The notes: a model not told the origin generated them from the letters alone. Positions 39,207 to 47,386 are shown, numbered from the stretch's first letter. The stretch: DNA of 64,000 nucleotides from an uncultured Erythrobacter sp. (GCA_947499505.1 CANMOQ010000001.1:540037-604036), one strand, 5' to 3'. Made by a program: numbers and translations.

Positions 39207-39286
39207 TGTAATTCTCGCTTAGATCAAGGAATTTGCGCTCCCTTAGCGGGCAGGCGCATCTATTGCCAGCCCAGCGATCGCGGTGA

Positions 39287-40279
39287 TTAAACGTTGTGAA
39301 CTGCCTTGATCCACGGGCCAAAAGGTGATGCGCCAAGCCAGCCGACCTGAACCTCTGCCGCGACATTGTTGATCGCGATTTGTGGCTTGGCACCCGGATG
39401 CACTTCTTTGCGGAGTGGGCGGGTGCCGGCAGGCATGGCGATGATCTCTGCAATCGCATTCGGGACATCCATAGGGTCGGTCGTTCCGCCGCCAGTACGT
39501 TTACCAAGAGGCTCGATCAGTGCGGGATAGCCAGAGGTATGCTTTTCATCGGCGCGCTCGAGCAGAGCGATGCTGTTCTTGTTGGAATTCGACCAGATCA
39601 TCGTTGGATAGCCTCCCGGTTGAATGACGTTCACCTCGATGCCGTGCGGAACCAATTCGTAGGCGAGCGCTTCGCTCATGGCTTCGAGAGCGAATTTTGT
39701 CGGTGAATATTGGCCAAAGCTTGGGGCGATGACGCGGCCGAGCTGAGACGAGATATTGACGATCAGGCCAGACTTCTTCGCGCGCATGGCGGGCAGGGCG
39801 GCGCGTGCCATCCGGTGCGGACCGAATACATTGGTGTCGAAAATCAGCTGGGTTGCCTCCATGTCCTGAATTTCGATTGGTCCGCCAAAAGACATCCCGG
39901 CATTGTTGACCAACACATCGAGCGCGCCGCCTGCAATCCGCTCTGCTTCAGCGACGCCGGCTGTGACTTGAGCATCGTCCGTCACGTCGATTTCGATCAC
40001 GTGCAGGTCGAGCTCTTCGGTCTTAGCGAGTTGGCTCAGTTCGTCCGCCTCAGTGCGAGGAAGGTTGCGCATGGTGGCGAACACTTTGGCGCCTTGGCGA
40101 GCAAAATCCTCAGCCATTAACCGCCCAAACCCGGTCGAACAACCTGTGATCAGAATGCTTTTGCCGGACATGTCGGGCTTAGCCGTGAGAGAGTCTTCTT
40201 GAGCGAGGCTGACCGTCGCGGTGAGAGCGGTGGTTGCGGCGGCACCTGCGAGCAGCGAGCGGCGAGTAACTTGGGTCAT
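39287..40279 (-). CDS. Tat-signal short-chain dehydrogenase/reductase
   Basis: A 330-residue SDR oxidoreductase. The N-terminus TRRSLLAGAAATTALTATVSLAQ is a twin-arginine signal with a cleavable hydrophobic core, then the Rossmann fold. ILITGCSTGFGR is the cofactor glycine motif and VLVNNAGMSFGG the structural NNAG. The catalytic Ser is in NISSQLGRV, with Tyr and Lys in YSPTKFAL. Export of a nicotinamide-dependent enzyme implies that the cofactor binds before translocation by the folded-protein Tat route. The substrate is unknown. Confidence 0.88.
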   Translation of the reverse strand: MTQVTRRSLLAGAAATTALTATVSLAQEDSLTAKPDMSGKSILITGCSTGFGRLMAEDFARQGAKVFATMRNLPRTEADELSQLAKTEELDLHVIEIDVTDDAQVTAGVAEAERIAGGALDVLVNNAGMSFGGPIEIQDMEATQLIFDTNVFGPHRMARAALPAMRAKKSGLIVNISSQLGRVIAPSFGQYSPTKFALEAMSEALAYELVPHGIEVNVIQPGGYPTMIWSNSNKNSIALLERADEKHTSGYPALIEPLGKRTGGGTTDPMDVPNAIAEIIAMPAGTRPLRKEVHPGAKPQIAINNVAAEVQVGWLGASPFGPWIKAVHNV

Positions 40280-40369
40280 GATGTGGTCTCCAATTCAATG
40301 AACCAACGCATGGGCGCGGCAGAGTTCCTGAGTGAATTTGCTTTGTACGTTATAGCGGCGCTGAGCGAT

Positions 40370-41020
40370 CTAACCAGCGGCGGGTTCTTGGTCCGCCAAT
40401 TCTGCGTCTTTTGGTTGCTCAAAAAGTTTCAGGCGGTGCATTTCTTTTTGCAGGAACCAGATGGCGTAAACGTCATAAAGAGCGTGACCAATCATCACGG
40501 CGAGCAGGCTGCCGCTCCAGATATAGAAGACACCAAACAGCGCTCCAATTGCGAAGATTATGATTGCGATGAGCGGCTTTGCAAAGTGGATAAGAGCGAA
40601 GATCAGGCTGGAGAAGATGACAGCGAGCGGCAGAGCAACATAGTCGCCCATCAGGGTTTGCAAGCCGCCGCGAAACAGCGCCTCTTCACCAACGCCAGCG
40701 CAAATCGAAAAGAAGATGATAACTGGTATCGAAAGCCGCTTTTCGAGGAACGCGAAGTTCTTTGCCTGAAGCCGTGTGAGTTTCTCGGCAAGCTGCGGCA
40801 TGGATTGGAAGATAGCAGCAGCCACGGCGATCATTGCTAGGCCTAGGCCAATTCCCAAGGCAATTTGCCTGAGATCGACCGTCACAAATCCGGTAAGAGG
40901 GCGATCAGAGATCCACCACAACAGCAAACCGATGGCGACAAAGAGCGTGGCCTGTGCCCCGAGGGATTTGCAAATGTCGGCAACCGACATCTTGCGCATC
41001 TCTTCGTAAGGGTTGCTCAT
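40370..41020 (-). CDS. CPBP family intramembrane glutamic endopeptidase
   Basis: A membrane protease related to Rce1, also called Abi or CAAX-like. The 216-residue protein has about seven hydrophobic segments. The active-site blocks are ICAGVGEEALFRGGLQTL (EExxxRG), IFALIHFAKPLIAI (FxxxH) and IGHALYDVYA (HxxxD/N). Substrates of bacterial CPBP proteins are mostly unknown; roles in peptide processing and protein sorting are described for the family. ATG 41020 overlaps the pth stop, so it is co-transcribed behind peptidyl-tRNA hydrolase. Confidence 0.88.
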   Translation of the reverse strand: MSNPYEEMRKMSVADICKSLGAQATLFVAIGLLLWWISDRPLTGFVTVDLRQIALGIGLGLAMIAVAAAIFQSMPQLAEKLTRLQAKNFAFLEKRLSIPVIIFFSICAGVGEEALFRGGLQTLMGDYVALPLAVIFSSLIFALIHFAKPLIAIIIFAIGALFGVFYIWSGSLLAVMIGHALYDVYAIWFLQKEMHRLKLFEQPKDAELADQEPAAG

Positions 41021-41583
41021 TGCTGGCGCATCGCAATCTCGCTCATGAAGCGCGGCTCATCACCATTCGCGAGCCATTCCGCCTCGCCGCCGACAGCGCC
41101 CAGCATCGTGACGAGGTCGTCTTGCTCCGCCTTGGCGTAGTTGCCGAGCACATAGCCTGAGACCCGGTCTTTGTGGCCCGGATGACCAATGCCGAGGCGT
41201 ACGCGGCGGAAGTCTGCTCCCAGATGCTTGTCAATGGAGCGCAGGCCATTGTGCCCGGCTGTCCCGCCACCTTGCTTCACCTTCACTTTGAAGGGCGCGA
41301 GGTCGAGCTCGTCGTGAAATACTGTAAGAGCATCAAGGTCCAACTTATAGAACCGCATCGCCTCGCCAACGCTCCGGCCGCTCTCGTTCATGAAGGTTGC
41401 GGGTTTGAGCAGCAGAATGCGGTGTGAGCCGATCCGCCCCTCTTGAATCCAACCCTGAAATTTCTTTTGAACCGGGCCAAAGCTGTGCATTTCAGCCAGC
41501 ACATCGCACGCCATGAAGCCGACATTGTGCCGGTGCATAGTGTATTTCGGTCCGGGATTTCCAAGGCCAACCCAAAGCTGCAT
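41017..41583 (-). CDS. pth: Peptidyl-tRNA hydrolase
   Basis: Releases peptides from peptidyl-tRNA that dropped off the ribosome. The 188 residues fit the family. WVGLGNPGPKYTMHRHNVGF contains the catalytic His of the HNxGF motif, KPATFMNESGRSV the substrate Asn, and FHDELDLAPFKVKVKQGGGTAGHNGLRSI the second signature with the conserved Asp and Asn. It lies downstream of rplY on the same strand, the common rplY-pth arrangement, but a terminator lies between them. Confidence 0.97.
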   Translation of the reverse strand: MQLWVGLGNPGPKYTMHRHNVGFMACDVLAEMHSFGPVQKKFQGWIQEGRIGSHRILLLKPATFMNESGRSVGEAMRFYKLDLDALTVFHDELDLAPFKVKVKQGGGTAGHNGLRSIDKHLGADFRRVRLGIGHPGHKDRVSGYVLGNYAKAEQDDLVTMLGAVGGEAEWLANGDEPRFMSEIAMRQQ

Positions 41584-41623
41584 CGTGTTCCTTTAGACAA
41601 GCGAATCTATCTGGCAAGGATTG

Positions 41624-41735
41624 ATCGGTCGCGATAGCGACCGCAAGGCCAAGCGGCCGCCCGCAGCGATGCGCCTGAAAGGCGCGTGAGCGAGGAAATC
41701 GCATGCCCGGATGGGCGTGCGGAGACCAATAACGC
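41624..41735. repeat. Cluster of short hairpins between pth and rplY
   Basis: GGTCGC-gata-GCGACC (41627-41642) and GCGCCT-gaa-AGGCGC (about 41670-41685) are perfect small hairpins, followed by a GC-rich tail with GCCCGGATGGGC. None carries a T tract. The compact run of palindromes looks like a REP-like intergenic repeat. Only one copy is in the window, so its repetitive nature is a guess. Confidence 0.35.
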
Positions 41736-41739
41736 AAAA

Positions 41740-41765
41740 CGGCGGACTGGTTTCCCAGCCCGCCG
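41740..41765 (-). terminator. rplY rho-independent terminator
   Basis: On the minus strand CGGCGGGCT pairs with AGTCCGCCG (one G-T pair) around an 8-base loop and is followed directly by TTTTGCG. It lies 36 bases after the rplY stop, so it should end or attenuate the rplY transcript before pth. Confidence 0.8.
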
Positions 41766-41800
41766 CCTTGGTGATTGCGTCTGTAAAGGACTGGTGCGAT

Positions 41801-42475
41801 TTACTCGCCGCTGTCCTCGCCACCTTCAGCTGCTTCTTCGCCGCCTTCGGTTGCTTCAGTCTCTTCGCCCTCATCTTCTTCGCCTTCGGCGCTTTCCGAT
41901 TTCTTGAGAGCGGATGGAGCGACGAGCGTTGCGATGGTGTAGTCACGATCGGTGATCGCGCTCTCGCTACCAGCTGGCAGCTTCACTTCGCTGATGTGGA
42001 TCGAATCGCCGACTTCCTTGCCGGTCACATCGATTTCAATCTCGCTCGGGATCTTGTCAGATTCGCAAACCAGATCAAGCTCGTGACGGACCACGTTAAG
42101 AACGCCGCCCTTCTTAAGGCCAGGCGATTCTTCTTCATTGGTGAAGATAACCGGAATAGCGACTTCGATTTTCGCATCCTTGGAAAGGCGCAGGAAGTCG
42201 ACATGCGTCGGACGGTCAGTGACCGGGTGCAGGGCAACGTCCTTCGGCAGGGTGCGGACACTCTTACCATTAACATCGATGTTCACGATCGAGTTCATGA
42301 ATTGGCCGGTCATCATCTGACGGACCAGTTCTTTTTCTTCGATGTGGATCGTGGTTGGTTCTTCTTTGCCGCCGTAAATAACGGCGGGGATGCGGCCTTC
42401 GCGGCGTAGTGCACGGGAGGCTCCCTTGCCTGCCCGTTCGCGTGCCTCGGCCGGCAGTGTCAGAGCGTCGCTCAT
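41801..42475 (-). CDS. rplY: 50S ribosomal protein L25/Ctc form
   Basis: Binds 5S rRNA in the large subunit. The 224-residue protein is the long Ctc form: an N-terminal L25 domain ([28 protein letters not shown]) followed by the TL5-like beta domain ([49 protein letters not shown]). The last ~40 residues are a Glu/Gly-rich acidic tail, common in alphaproteobacterial L25. Confidence 0.97.
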   Translation of the reverse strand: MSDALTLPAEARERAGKGASRALRREGRIPAVIYGGKEEPTTIHIEEKELVRQMMTGQFMNSIVNIDVNGKSVRTLPKDVALHPVTDRPTHVDFLRLSKDAKIEVAIPVIFTNEEESPGLKKGGVLNVVRHELDLVCESDKIPSEIEIDVTGKEVGDSIHISEVKLPAGSESAITDRDYTIATLVAPSALKKSESAEGEEDEGEETEATEGGEEAAEGGEDSGE

Positions 42476-42637
42476 AATCGTCTACCTTTCAAATGCGGAT
42501 AAAGTTTCAAAATCTTCGCGCGCCACGCCTCCAGGGATGACCATGACGGGTGAAGAGGGCGCGCCTTAGGGCGTGCGTGCGGGCTTGGCAAGCGTTTTGG
42601 CCGGGTGTGTGATGCCTCCTGACCAAGTTGATTAGAG

Positions 42638-43531
42638 CTAGTGCAGCGGCGTTACTGTGTAGCCGCCGGTCTTGAGCATAGCTGGCAAACCGTCTGGACC
42701 GACCAGATGAGCGGCACCAACGGCGACGAGCGGACGTTCATCACCTGCAAGCATCGTCTCAAGCTGTTTCGCCCAATCCCGGTTGCGCCCGACGAGCAAA
42801 GCCTCACGCAGTTCCGGGTCGGCCATGATGCCCGTTTCGGTCGCGGCGATCAAAGTGGCCGTGTCACCGGTGAGCCAGGCATTGCGCAGACGCGCCGGAT
42901 CGGCTTGAAGCTGCTTTGCCTCAGTAATGATGCCAGAGAGCAGGTCACGCTGATCTTCTTCGGGCAGGCTGTCAAAAATGCGCAGCTGCGCGATTGCGCC
43001 CTCGAACTCGCGCACGGGCCTCCCTTCGAAATCGCGCACAACGGCGCGATCAACGCCGTTTGCCGGATCGCCTTGGGTGCCAACTTGCGCCAGTTGCAGA
43101 GCGGCGGCCCATGTTTCGGTTGATCCGAACTGCGCCGCGGAGAAGTTTGATTTGGAGATTAGGTCAAATAGGGCAGGGCGTTTGTCCTCACTCACCCGCA
43201 AGGCGAGGTCTGGCAGGCCCGGCGTGTAGGCAAGCTGAGCAAAGACCGCTGCAATCGTCTCGTTGTCTTCAAGATTGGCGACTTCAACGACGACCAAGTC
43301 GGCGGTATCAATAGCGGCCGTTATCTCAGCTGTGCGCCAATTCGTGCCATCGGGAAGGGCGTGGATCGTGCCGAGCATCCAACCTTCGGTTTCGCCGTCC
43401 GCATTGGTGATTTCAAACAAAGGCGGAGAGGCTTCATCAGCAGTAGGAGCAGCTGGGTCAGAGCTGCAGCCGGCGAGCGCCAGCAAAGCTGCCAGTTGTG
43501 CAGCAATGCGGACGCTCACCAAGCGATGCAC
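42638..43531 (-). CDS. TraB/GumN family lipoprotein
   Basis: A 297-residue member of the TraB/PrgY/GumN family (Pfam TraB), metallopeptidase-like proteins related to Tiki. The GTG start at 43531 begins a signal sequence ending in the lipobox LAGC, so it should be an envelope lipoprotein. Conserved features are WMLGTIHALPDGTNWR (GxxH near the N-terminus), NRDWAKQLETML and AVGAAHLVGPDGLPAML (second His) with a final strand GYTVTPL. Its start overlaps the stop of the next, paralogous gene upstream by one base (TAGTG). Substrate unknown. Confidence 0.85.
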   Translation of the reverse strand: MHRLVSVRIAAQLAALLALAGCSSDPAAPTADEASPPLFEITNADGETEGWMLGTIHALPDGTNWRTAEITAAIDTADLVVVEVANLEDNETIAAVFAQLAYTPGLPDLALRVSEDKRPALFDLISKSNFSAAQFGSTETWAAALQLAQVGTQGDPANGVDRAVVRDFEGRPVREFEGAIAQLRIFDSLPEEDQRDLLSGIITEAKQLQADPARLRNAWLTGDTATLIAATETGIMADPELREALLVGRNRDWAKQLETMLAGDERPLVAVGAAHLVGPDGLPAMLKTGGYTVTPLH

Positions 43532-44487
43532 TATTGAACGCGAGCGGAGACGATGCCGCGCTCTTCGAGATAATCCTGAACGCTTTTCTCACCAATGAGA
43601 TGGCCAGCGCCAACTGCCATGAAGACAGTGCCAGGTTGATCCATGCGAGCCTCGATCCATTCAGCCCAATTGCTGTTACGCTCGTAGAGAAGCGCTTCTG
43701 CGAGCGCTGGATCCTCTTGGAAAGCTTCGTTCAAGATTGCGGCCACGGCTTCGACATCACCCACGGCCCAATTGTCGATGATCTTTTGCAGTTCTGGCGC
43801 AATGTTGTCGATTTCCTCAGCTGCATCGATCAGATATTTGATCTGCGCGTCCTGTGGCAGACCGTCGAAAATGCCGAGCTGAAACTCGATCGTTTCCAGA
43901 GCTTCGCGCTCTTTGCTCTCGCCGACAATCGATTCGAGCACAACTTCAGTGCCTGTCTCTGCCTTGATGCCCGCGCTGGAGAAGGCGATTTGCGACATCG
44001 CGATCGCGGCAAACCAAGGCTCCAGCGGATCAAGAGCCGCCGCTGGTGTTCCCAGCTTACCCATGGCGGCCTCATAAACTGCGGTTTGTTCCTCATTGAG
44101 CAGGCTGCGCAGCGTGGTGCCTTGCGGGAGCAGGGCAAGTTGACCGACCAATTGCTGCATCTGCGCCGCAGCCGCATCGGTCATGTCGATTTCAGTCACG
44201 AGAACCGAGCTTTCGTCGAGAGCCGTTTTAATCTCGCCTTTGTACCAATCTACGTCCTCGGGCAGAGCGTGAACTGTGCCAAAAAGATAGATCGTGGTGT
44301 CTTCATCAGAGACCGACCAGAGCGCCGGGCCAGAGCCGGTTGCTGTGCCGAGTTCTAGCTCATCTGCGGGCGCTTTTGTGTCCGGGACGGGCGCAGGCAG
44401 GGTTTGCGTTTGAGCGCAAGCAGCTGTGCCAGCGAGCAGAGTAATCGGGGCGAGGGCAGCGGTCACTGCGCGGGAGAAGTTTTTCAT
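43531..44487 (-). CDS. TraB/GumN family exported protein
   Basis: A 318-residue paralogue of its downstream neighbour. The N-terminal signal peptide (ALAPITLLAGTAACAQ) could be cleaved after ACA or lipidated at the Cys. Family blocks are LFGTVHALPEDVDWYKGEIKTAL, YERNSNWAEWIEARM and VGAGHLIGEKSVQDYLEERGI. The tandem pair probably arose by duplication and is translated in a coupled way. Confidence 0.85.
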   Translation of the reverse strand: MKNFSRAVTAALAPITLLAGTAACAQTQTLPAPVPDTKAPADELELGTATGSGPALWSVSDEDTTIYLFGTVHALPEDVDWYKGEIKTALDESSVLVTEIDMTDAAAAQMQQLVGQLALLPQGTTLRSLLNEEQTAVYEAAMGKLGTPAAALDPLEPWFAAIAMSQIAFSSAGIKAETGTEVVLESIVGESKEREALETIEFQLGIFDGLPQDAQIKYLIDAAEEIDNIAPELQKIIDNWAVGDVEAVAAILNEAFQEDPALAEALLYERNSNWAEWIEARMDQPGTVFMAVGAGHLIGEKSVQDYLEERGIVSARVQ

Positions 44488-44579
44488 ATTGCATTCCTAA
44501 ATAGAGAAAGTTGATCGGAAGGGAATGGGCAATTTGCCCTTGAAGAATTTAAACGTGCGGTGCGTCGACCGCGCCCATT

Positions 44580-45008
44580 TCAAACATATTTGCGGTAGAA
44601 CCAGACAGCGGTCCAAACGACACAGACAATTGTGAAAACGATCATCGGTTGCTGCTCTGGCACCCAGCCAGCTCGGGTGGCCAGCCACCAGGTCGGCGCC
44701 ATGAAAAGGTATAGATGCGCAGCAACCATTGCGCCCTCGCGGTAGGCTCCGGCCTCGTGTTCATCGACGGCGCGCCACCAAAGCCAACTTATCAAGGGCA
44801 CAATGACGAGCCAGACAGCGATCGCAACCATAGCGAACGACGGAGAGATAGGATCATTGGACAGCATAACGTCCATGTCTCCTTCTGCCGTTGCACCAGA
44901 ATAGATGCCCAGAACGGCTCCAACCGCGACGGCAATCCAAAGGAGATTGCGCGCCTTGCGGATGTTGGGCGACACAGGAACCGAGGTTTCTTTTTCATTT
45001 TTGGTCAT
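44580..45008 (-). CDS. Four-helix membrane protein of Xre-linked operon
   Basis: A 142-residue membrane protein with four hydrophobic segments (ARNLLWIAVAVGAVLGIYSG, FAMVAIAVWLVIVPLISWLWW, MVAAHLYLFMAPTWWLA, MIVFTIVCVVWTAVWF). ATG 45008 has GAGGAG seven bases upstream, which decides the start against a longer frame. It overlaps the Xre gene by 14 bases. Similar two-gene units of a short Xre repressor plus a small membrane protein are widespread; a function in sensing or envelope stress is only a guess. Confidence 0.72.
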   Translation of the reverse strand: MTKNEKETSVPVSPNIRKARNLLWIAVAVGAVLGIYSGATAEGDMDVMLSNDPISPSFAMVAIAVWLVIVPLISWLWWRAVDEHEAGAYREGAMVAAHLYLFMAPTWWLATRAGWVPEQQPMIVFTIVCVVWTAVWFYRKYV

Positions 45009-45189
45009 CGAAAATCTCCTCGATTTGCATTTCAAACAGGCGCGCAATCCGGAATGCTAGCGGGAGGGAAGGGTCGTGCTTGCCAGTCTCGATGGCGTTG
45101 ATCGCCTGGCGCGACACGTCGAGATGAAGCGCCAGTTCGGCCTGGCTCCAATCTCGCTCCGCACGCAGCACTTTCAGCCTATTGTTCAT
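44995..45189 (-). CDS. Short Xre-family transcriptional regulator
   Basis: A 64-residue protein that is almost only a helix-turn-helix: MNNRLKVLRAERDWSQAELALHLDVSRQAINAIETGKHDPSLPLAFRIARLFEMQIEEIF. It belongs to the class of tiny Cro-like repressors that dimerise and bind short palindromes in their own promoter. The start is placed at ATG 45189 with GGAG upstream. Three matching palindromes lie in the promoter of this operon, which supports autorepression. Confidence 0.9.
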   Translation of the reverse strand: MNNRLKVLRAERDWSQAELALHLDVSRQAINAIETGKHDPSLPLAFRIARLFEMQIEEIFDDQK

Positions 45190-45216
45190 GAGGTGAAACT
45201 CCATTGGCTCAGATAC

Positions 45217-45336
45217 TTATTGCAAGGCGAGCGCGACTGAGGTCGTGATATGGCCCAAGCCGTAGCCCGCCAGCACGAATGTCATCGTCGCCAGAAACGC
45301 AGCGATCGTTTCCCTATGATTTTGATGTTCAAGCAC
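45217..45336 (-). CDS. 39-residue small membrane peptide
   Basis: A short gene starting GTG at 45336 with AGGAG six bases upstream. The peptide starts LEHQNHRETIAAFLATMTFV and continues into a hydrophobic stretch ending in ITTSVALALQ, so one membrane helix of about 20 residues. It is the first gene of the unit, 27 bases before the Xre start, and lies right behind the triple operator. The strong ribosome binding site and position make it likely real; function unknown. Confidence 0.62.
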   Translation of the reverse strand: MLEHQNHRETIAAFLATMTFVLAGYGLGHITTSVALALQ

Positions 45337-45359
45337 TCAAAACTCCTGTCGCTAGTTCA

Positions 45360-45413
45360 TGACTAAATGTCAGGTATGAACGACTATATGTCGTGCTTCA
45401 ATGACTATGTCAA
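45360..45413 (-). promoter_or_regulatory. Promoter with three phased palindromic operators
   Basis: Three palindromes of one type occur: TGACTAAATGTCA (45360-45372), CGACTATATGTCG (45381-45393) and TGACTATGTCA (45402-45412). All have GAC and GTC arms; centres are about 20-21 bases apart, two helical turns. On the minus strand a consensus -35 TTGACA (45408-45413) and a -10 CATATA (45385-45390, 17-base spacer) overlap the third and second sites. This is the expected layout for repression of the 39-residue peptide/Xre/membrane-protein operon by its own Xre product. Confidence 0.75.
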
Positions 45414-45420
45414 GACAACC

Positions 45421-46363
45421 GGCTACTATACCCTTGCGACACGTAAGGTATTTTGCTACAAGGGCTTATGAGCAAAAAAGCCCCAACCCTTCGTCAATTT
45501 CAAGATCGCTTCCCAACTGAGGATAGTTGCCTCGAACACCTCAAGCTGACACGCTTCGGAAAGCGTCACGAATGCGACAAGTGCGGCAAGGATGCGCAGT
45601 CCTACCGGATCGCTAAGCGCCGCTCATACGGCTGTGAGCATTGCGGCCATCAGATTTACCCTACCGCTGGCACACCCTTCCATAGGACGCGTACAAGCCT
45701 GCGTGACTGGTTTTACGTGATGTTCCTGTTTTGCTCGAAGCGGAACGGTGTGAGCGCCAAGGAAGTCGAGCGCCAGATCGGTGTGACCTACAAAACAGCA
45801 TGGCGCATGTGCCATGAAATCCGCAAATATATGGCGATGGTCGACGGTGACGAGCCGCTGGGCGGTAATGGCAAGCAAGTCGAGATTGACGAGACGCTTA
45901 TCGGCGGCAAGGTCCGTGGCGCGGGCTTCCGCTATCGCGAAAACAAGACGGTCGTTCTCGGCATGGTGGAGCGCGGTGGGGAAGTGGTGACGCGGATCGT
46001 TCCAAACGTCAAAAAGGCCACTCTAATCCCGGCAATCAAAGACGTGGTGGCGAAAGGAACGCTTGTGCATACCGATCACTTGCACAGCTATCATGGCTTG
46101 CGTTTTGAGGGCTATAAGCATGACCGCGTGAACCACAACGATGGTGAATATGTGAATACGCGCGGTTCGCACGTGCAATCGATTGAGGGCTTCTGGGCGC
46201 AGTTAAAGCGTTCGATTAACGGGATGCATATCCACGTTAGTCAGAAGCATCTTTCGAAGTATCTGAGCGAGTTTGAGTTTCGTCACAATCGCCGTGATCG
46301 TCCTGAGACGATGCTTTCAGAGTTGATGACGGCTTTTGCGCGCTAGGGCCGGTCATAGCCGCC
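45421..46363 (+). mobile_element. IS1595-family insertion sequence
   Basis: A single-transposase element of about 943 bases. The left end GGCTACTATACCC and the inverted right end GGCGGCTATGACC match at 9 of 13 positions, so they are probable imperfect terminal repeats. I could not find a clear target-site duplication. The left end lies only 8 bases upstream of the -35 box of the Xre operon, so the insertion replaced everything further upstream of that promoter. Confidence 0.6.
45468..46346 (+). CDS. IS1595-family transposase
   Basis: A 292-residue transposase, apparently intact. The N-terminal zinc ribbon has two CxxC pairs (CDKCG and CEHCG), followed by a helical region with GVSAKEVERQIGVTYKTAWRMCHEIRK. 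The DDE-type catalytic core has EIDETLIGGK (first Asp), VHTDHLHSYHG (second Asp) and QSIEGFWAQLKRSINGMHIHVSQKHLSKYLSEFEFRHNRR (final Glu/Asn block). The start is placed at ATG 45468; an upstream in-frame start at 45453 is possible. Confidence 0.92.
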   Translation: MSKKAPTLRQFQDRFPTEDSCLEHLKLTRFGKRHECDKCGKDAQSYRIAKRRSYGCEHCGHQIYPTAGTPFHRTRTSLRDWFYVMFLFCSKRNGVSAKEVERQIGVTYKTAWRMCHEIRKYMAMVDGDEPLGGNGKQVEIDETLIGGKVRGAGFRYRENKTVVLGMVERGGEVVTRIVPNVKKATLIPAIKDVVAKGTLVHTDHLHSYHGLRFEGYKHDRVNHNDGEYVNTRGSHVQSIEGFWAQLKRSINGMHIHVSQKHLSKYLSEFEFRHNRRDRPETMLSELMTAFAR

Positions 46364-46384
46364 AGAAGACGGTCGAATTTTTTG

Positions 46385-46837
46385 CTATTCGTTAAAGTCA
46401 TGTTCGTCTTTAATGTCCTGTAAATACGTCTTCGCTCGCCTTCTTTTTATCACGCCGTATATTGCGCACGATACTGCAACTACAGAGCAGAGAGCAAAGG
46501 CAGTAACGACAACCCCTTTGTTTTCTGCGCTAATCTTTTCGCTCATCAATAGGTCGCGAAGGGTGTCCACTGCGATGCCCAAAAAAAGCGCAGCGATCCC
46601 AAAAAACAAAGCCCCCTCATCTCTGTCGTCTTGAACTTTTTTAAGCTCGTGAGGTGTTAGCTCGTAATACTTCACGATGCGATGTCCGCCAACGTTGGTA
46701 ACTTTACCTCGCCGACTTCGGCGCGCTTTAGCTCCAGCACTCTTTCCCGAACTAGGGGAAATTGATGAGCCTGACGCCTTACCGTCTTTCGCAGAAGTTT
46801 GTGCGCCTCCTGAGCGTGGGCTTTGTGCGTTAGCCAT
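46385..46837 (-). CDS. Hypothetical membrane protein with disordered N-terminus
   Basis: A ~150-residue protein. The first 50 residues are Ser/Gly/Lys/Arg-rich and look disordered. A short motif HRIVKYYELTPHELKKVQDDRDEGALFFG leads into two membrane helices (FGIAALFLGIAVDTL and VVVTAFALCSVVAVSCAIYGVI) and a basic tail. I do not recognise a family. The start is ATG 46837 or GTG 46843. It overlaps the preceding minus-strand gene, so the two form an operon next to the insertion sequence. Confidence 0.6.
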   Translation of the reverse strand: MANAQSPRSGGAQTSAKDGKASGSSISPSSGKSAGAKARRSRRGKVTNVGGHRIVKYYELTPHELKKVQDDRDEGALFFGIAALFLGIAVDTLRDLLMSEKISAENKGVVVTAFALCSVVAVSCAIYGVIKRRRAKTYLQDIKDEHDFNE

Positions 46838-47144
46838 CCGCACCCGGATCGTTCAGGCCATTCCGCGTCACAATAGACGACTCCGCAATCTCTTCTATCA
46901 ACTTGCCAAAGTCTAAAGCAATATCGTCCGGCACAACAATGGAGGTGTGATATACTGCCTTTCCATTGATTACCTCGCCAAAAGTCAGGCGAACGTGCCC
47001 TTCTTCCGGCTGTACAAATATCCTGTTTGCAAAAAGGCCTCTGAGCCTTTGTGATTGGTCCGACGCATCTCTGAGGTGCATCTGCTCTACATCCATCGCG
47101 GGCGGTGCGGGCGGTGGTATCCTTACAGGGCCTTCGTCTGACAT
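46830..47144 (-). CDS. Hypothetical protein, possibly DUF3467-like
   Basis: A 104-residue soluble protein. After a Pro-rich start (RIPPPAPP) there is FANRIFVQPEEGHVRLTFGE, then KAVYHTSIVVPDDIALDFGKLIEEIAES. That is a beta-rich core with a helix, similar in outline to DUF3467 proteins; similarity is judged by eye and tentative. The start at ATG 47144 is preferred over an upstream extension; an AAGAAG stretch may serve as ribosome binding site. It overlaps the downstream membrane-protein gene. Confidence 0.55.
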   Translation of the reverse strand: MSDEGPVRIPPPAPPAMDVEQMHLRDASDQSQRLRGLFANRIFVQPEEGHVRLTFGEVINGKAVYHTSIVVPDDIALDFGKLIEEIAESSIVTRNGLNDPGADG

Positions 47145-47386
47145 CTTTGCTTCTTTCTTTGACCTTTTCACGGGTCGTACCACTGCCGCCTAGCAGTGTG
47201 GAGTCGAGCCGTAGACTACATTTGTGCATTACATGTCTCAAAGGTATAATCCCCAGACAACCTGACTTTTTGTTTGGAGAAGTTGGCCTCGACCTGCGGA
47301 TAAATTCACTTTTGGGTGGGCACATCTGTTTTCGTGCTGCGCTGCGGCATTGACGCTGGTTAGGGCATCCGCCAAAGCCTGCCGCC

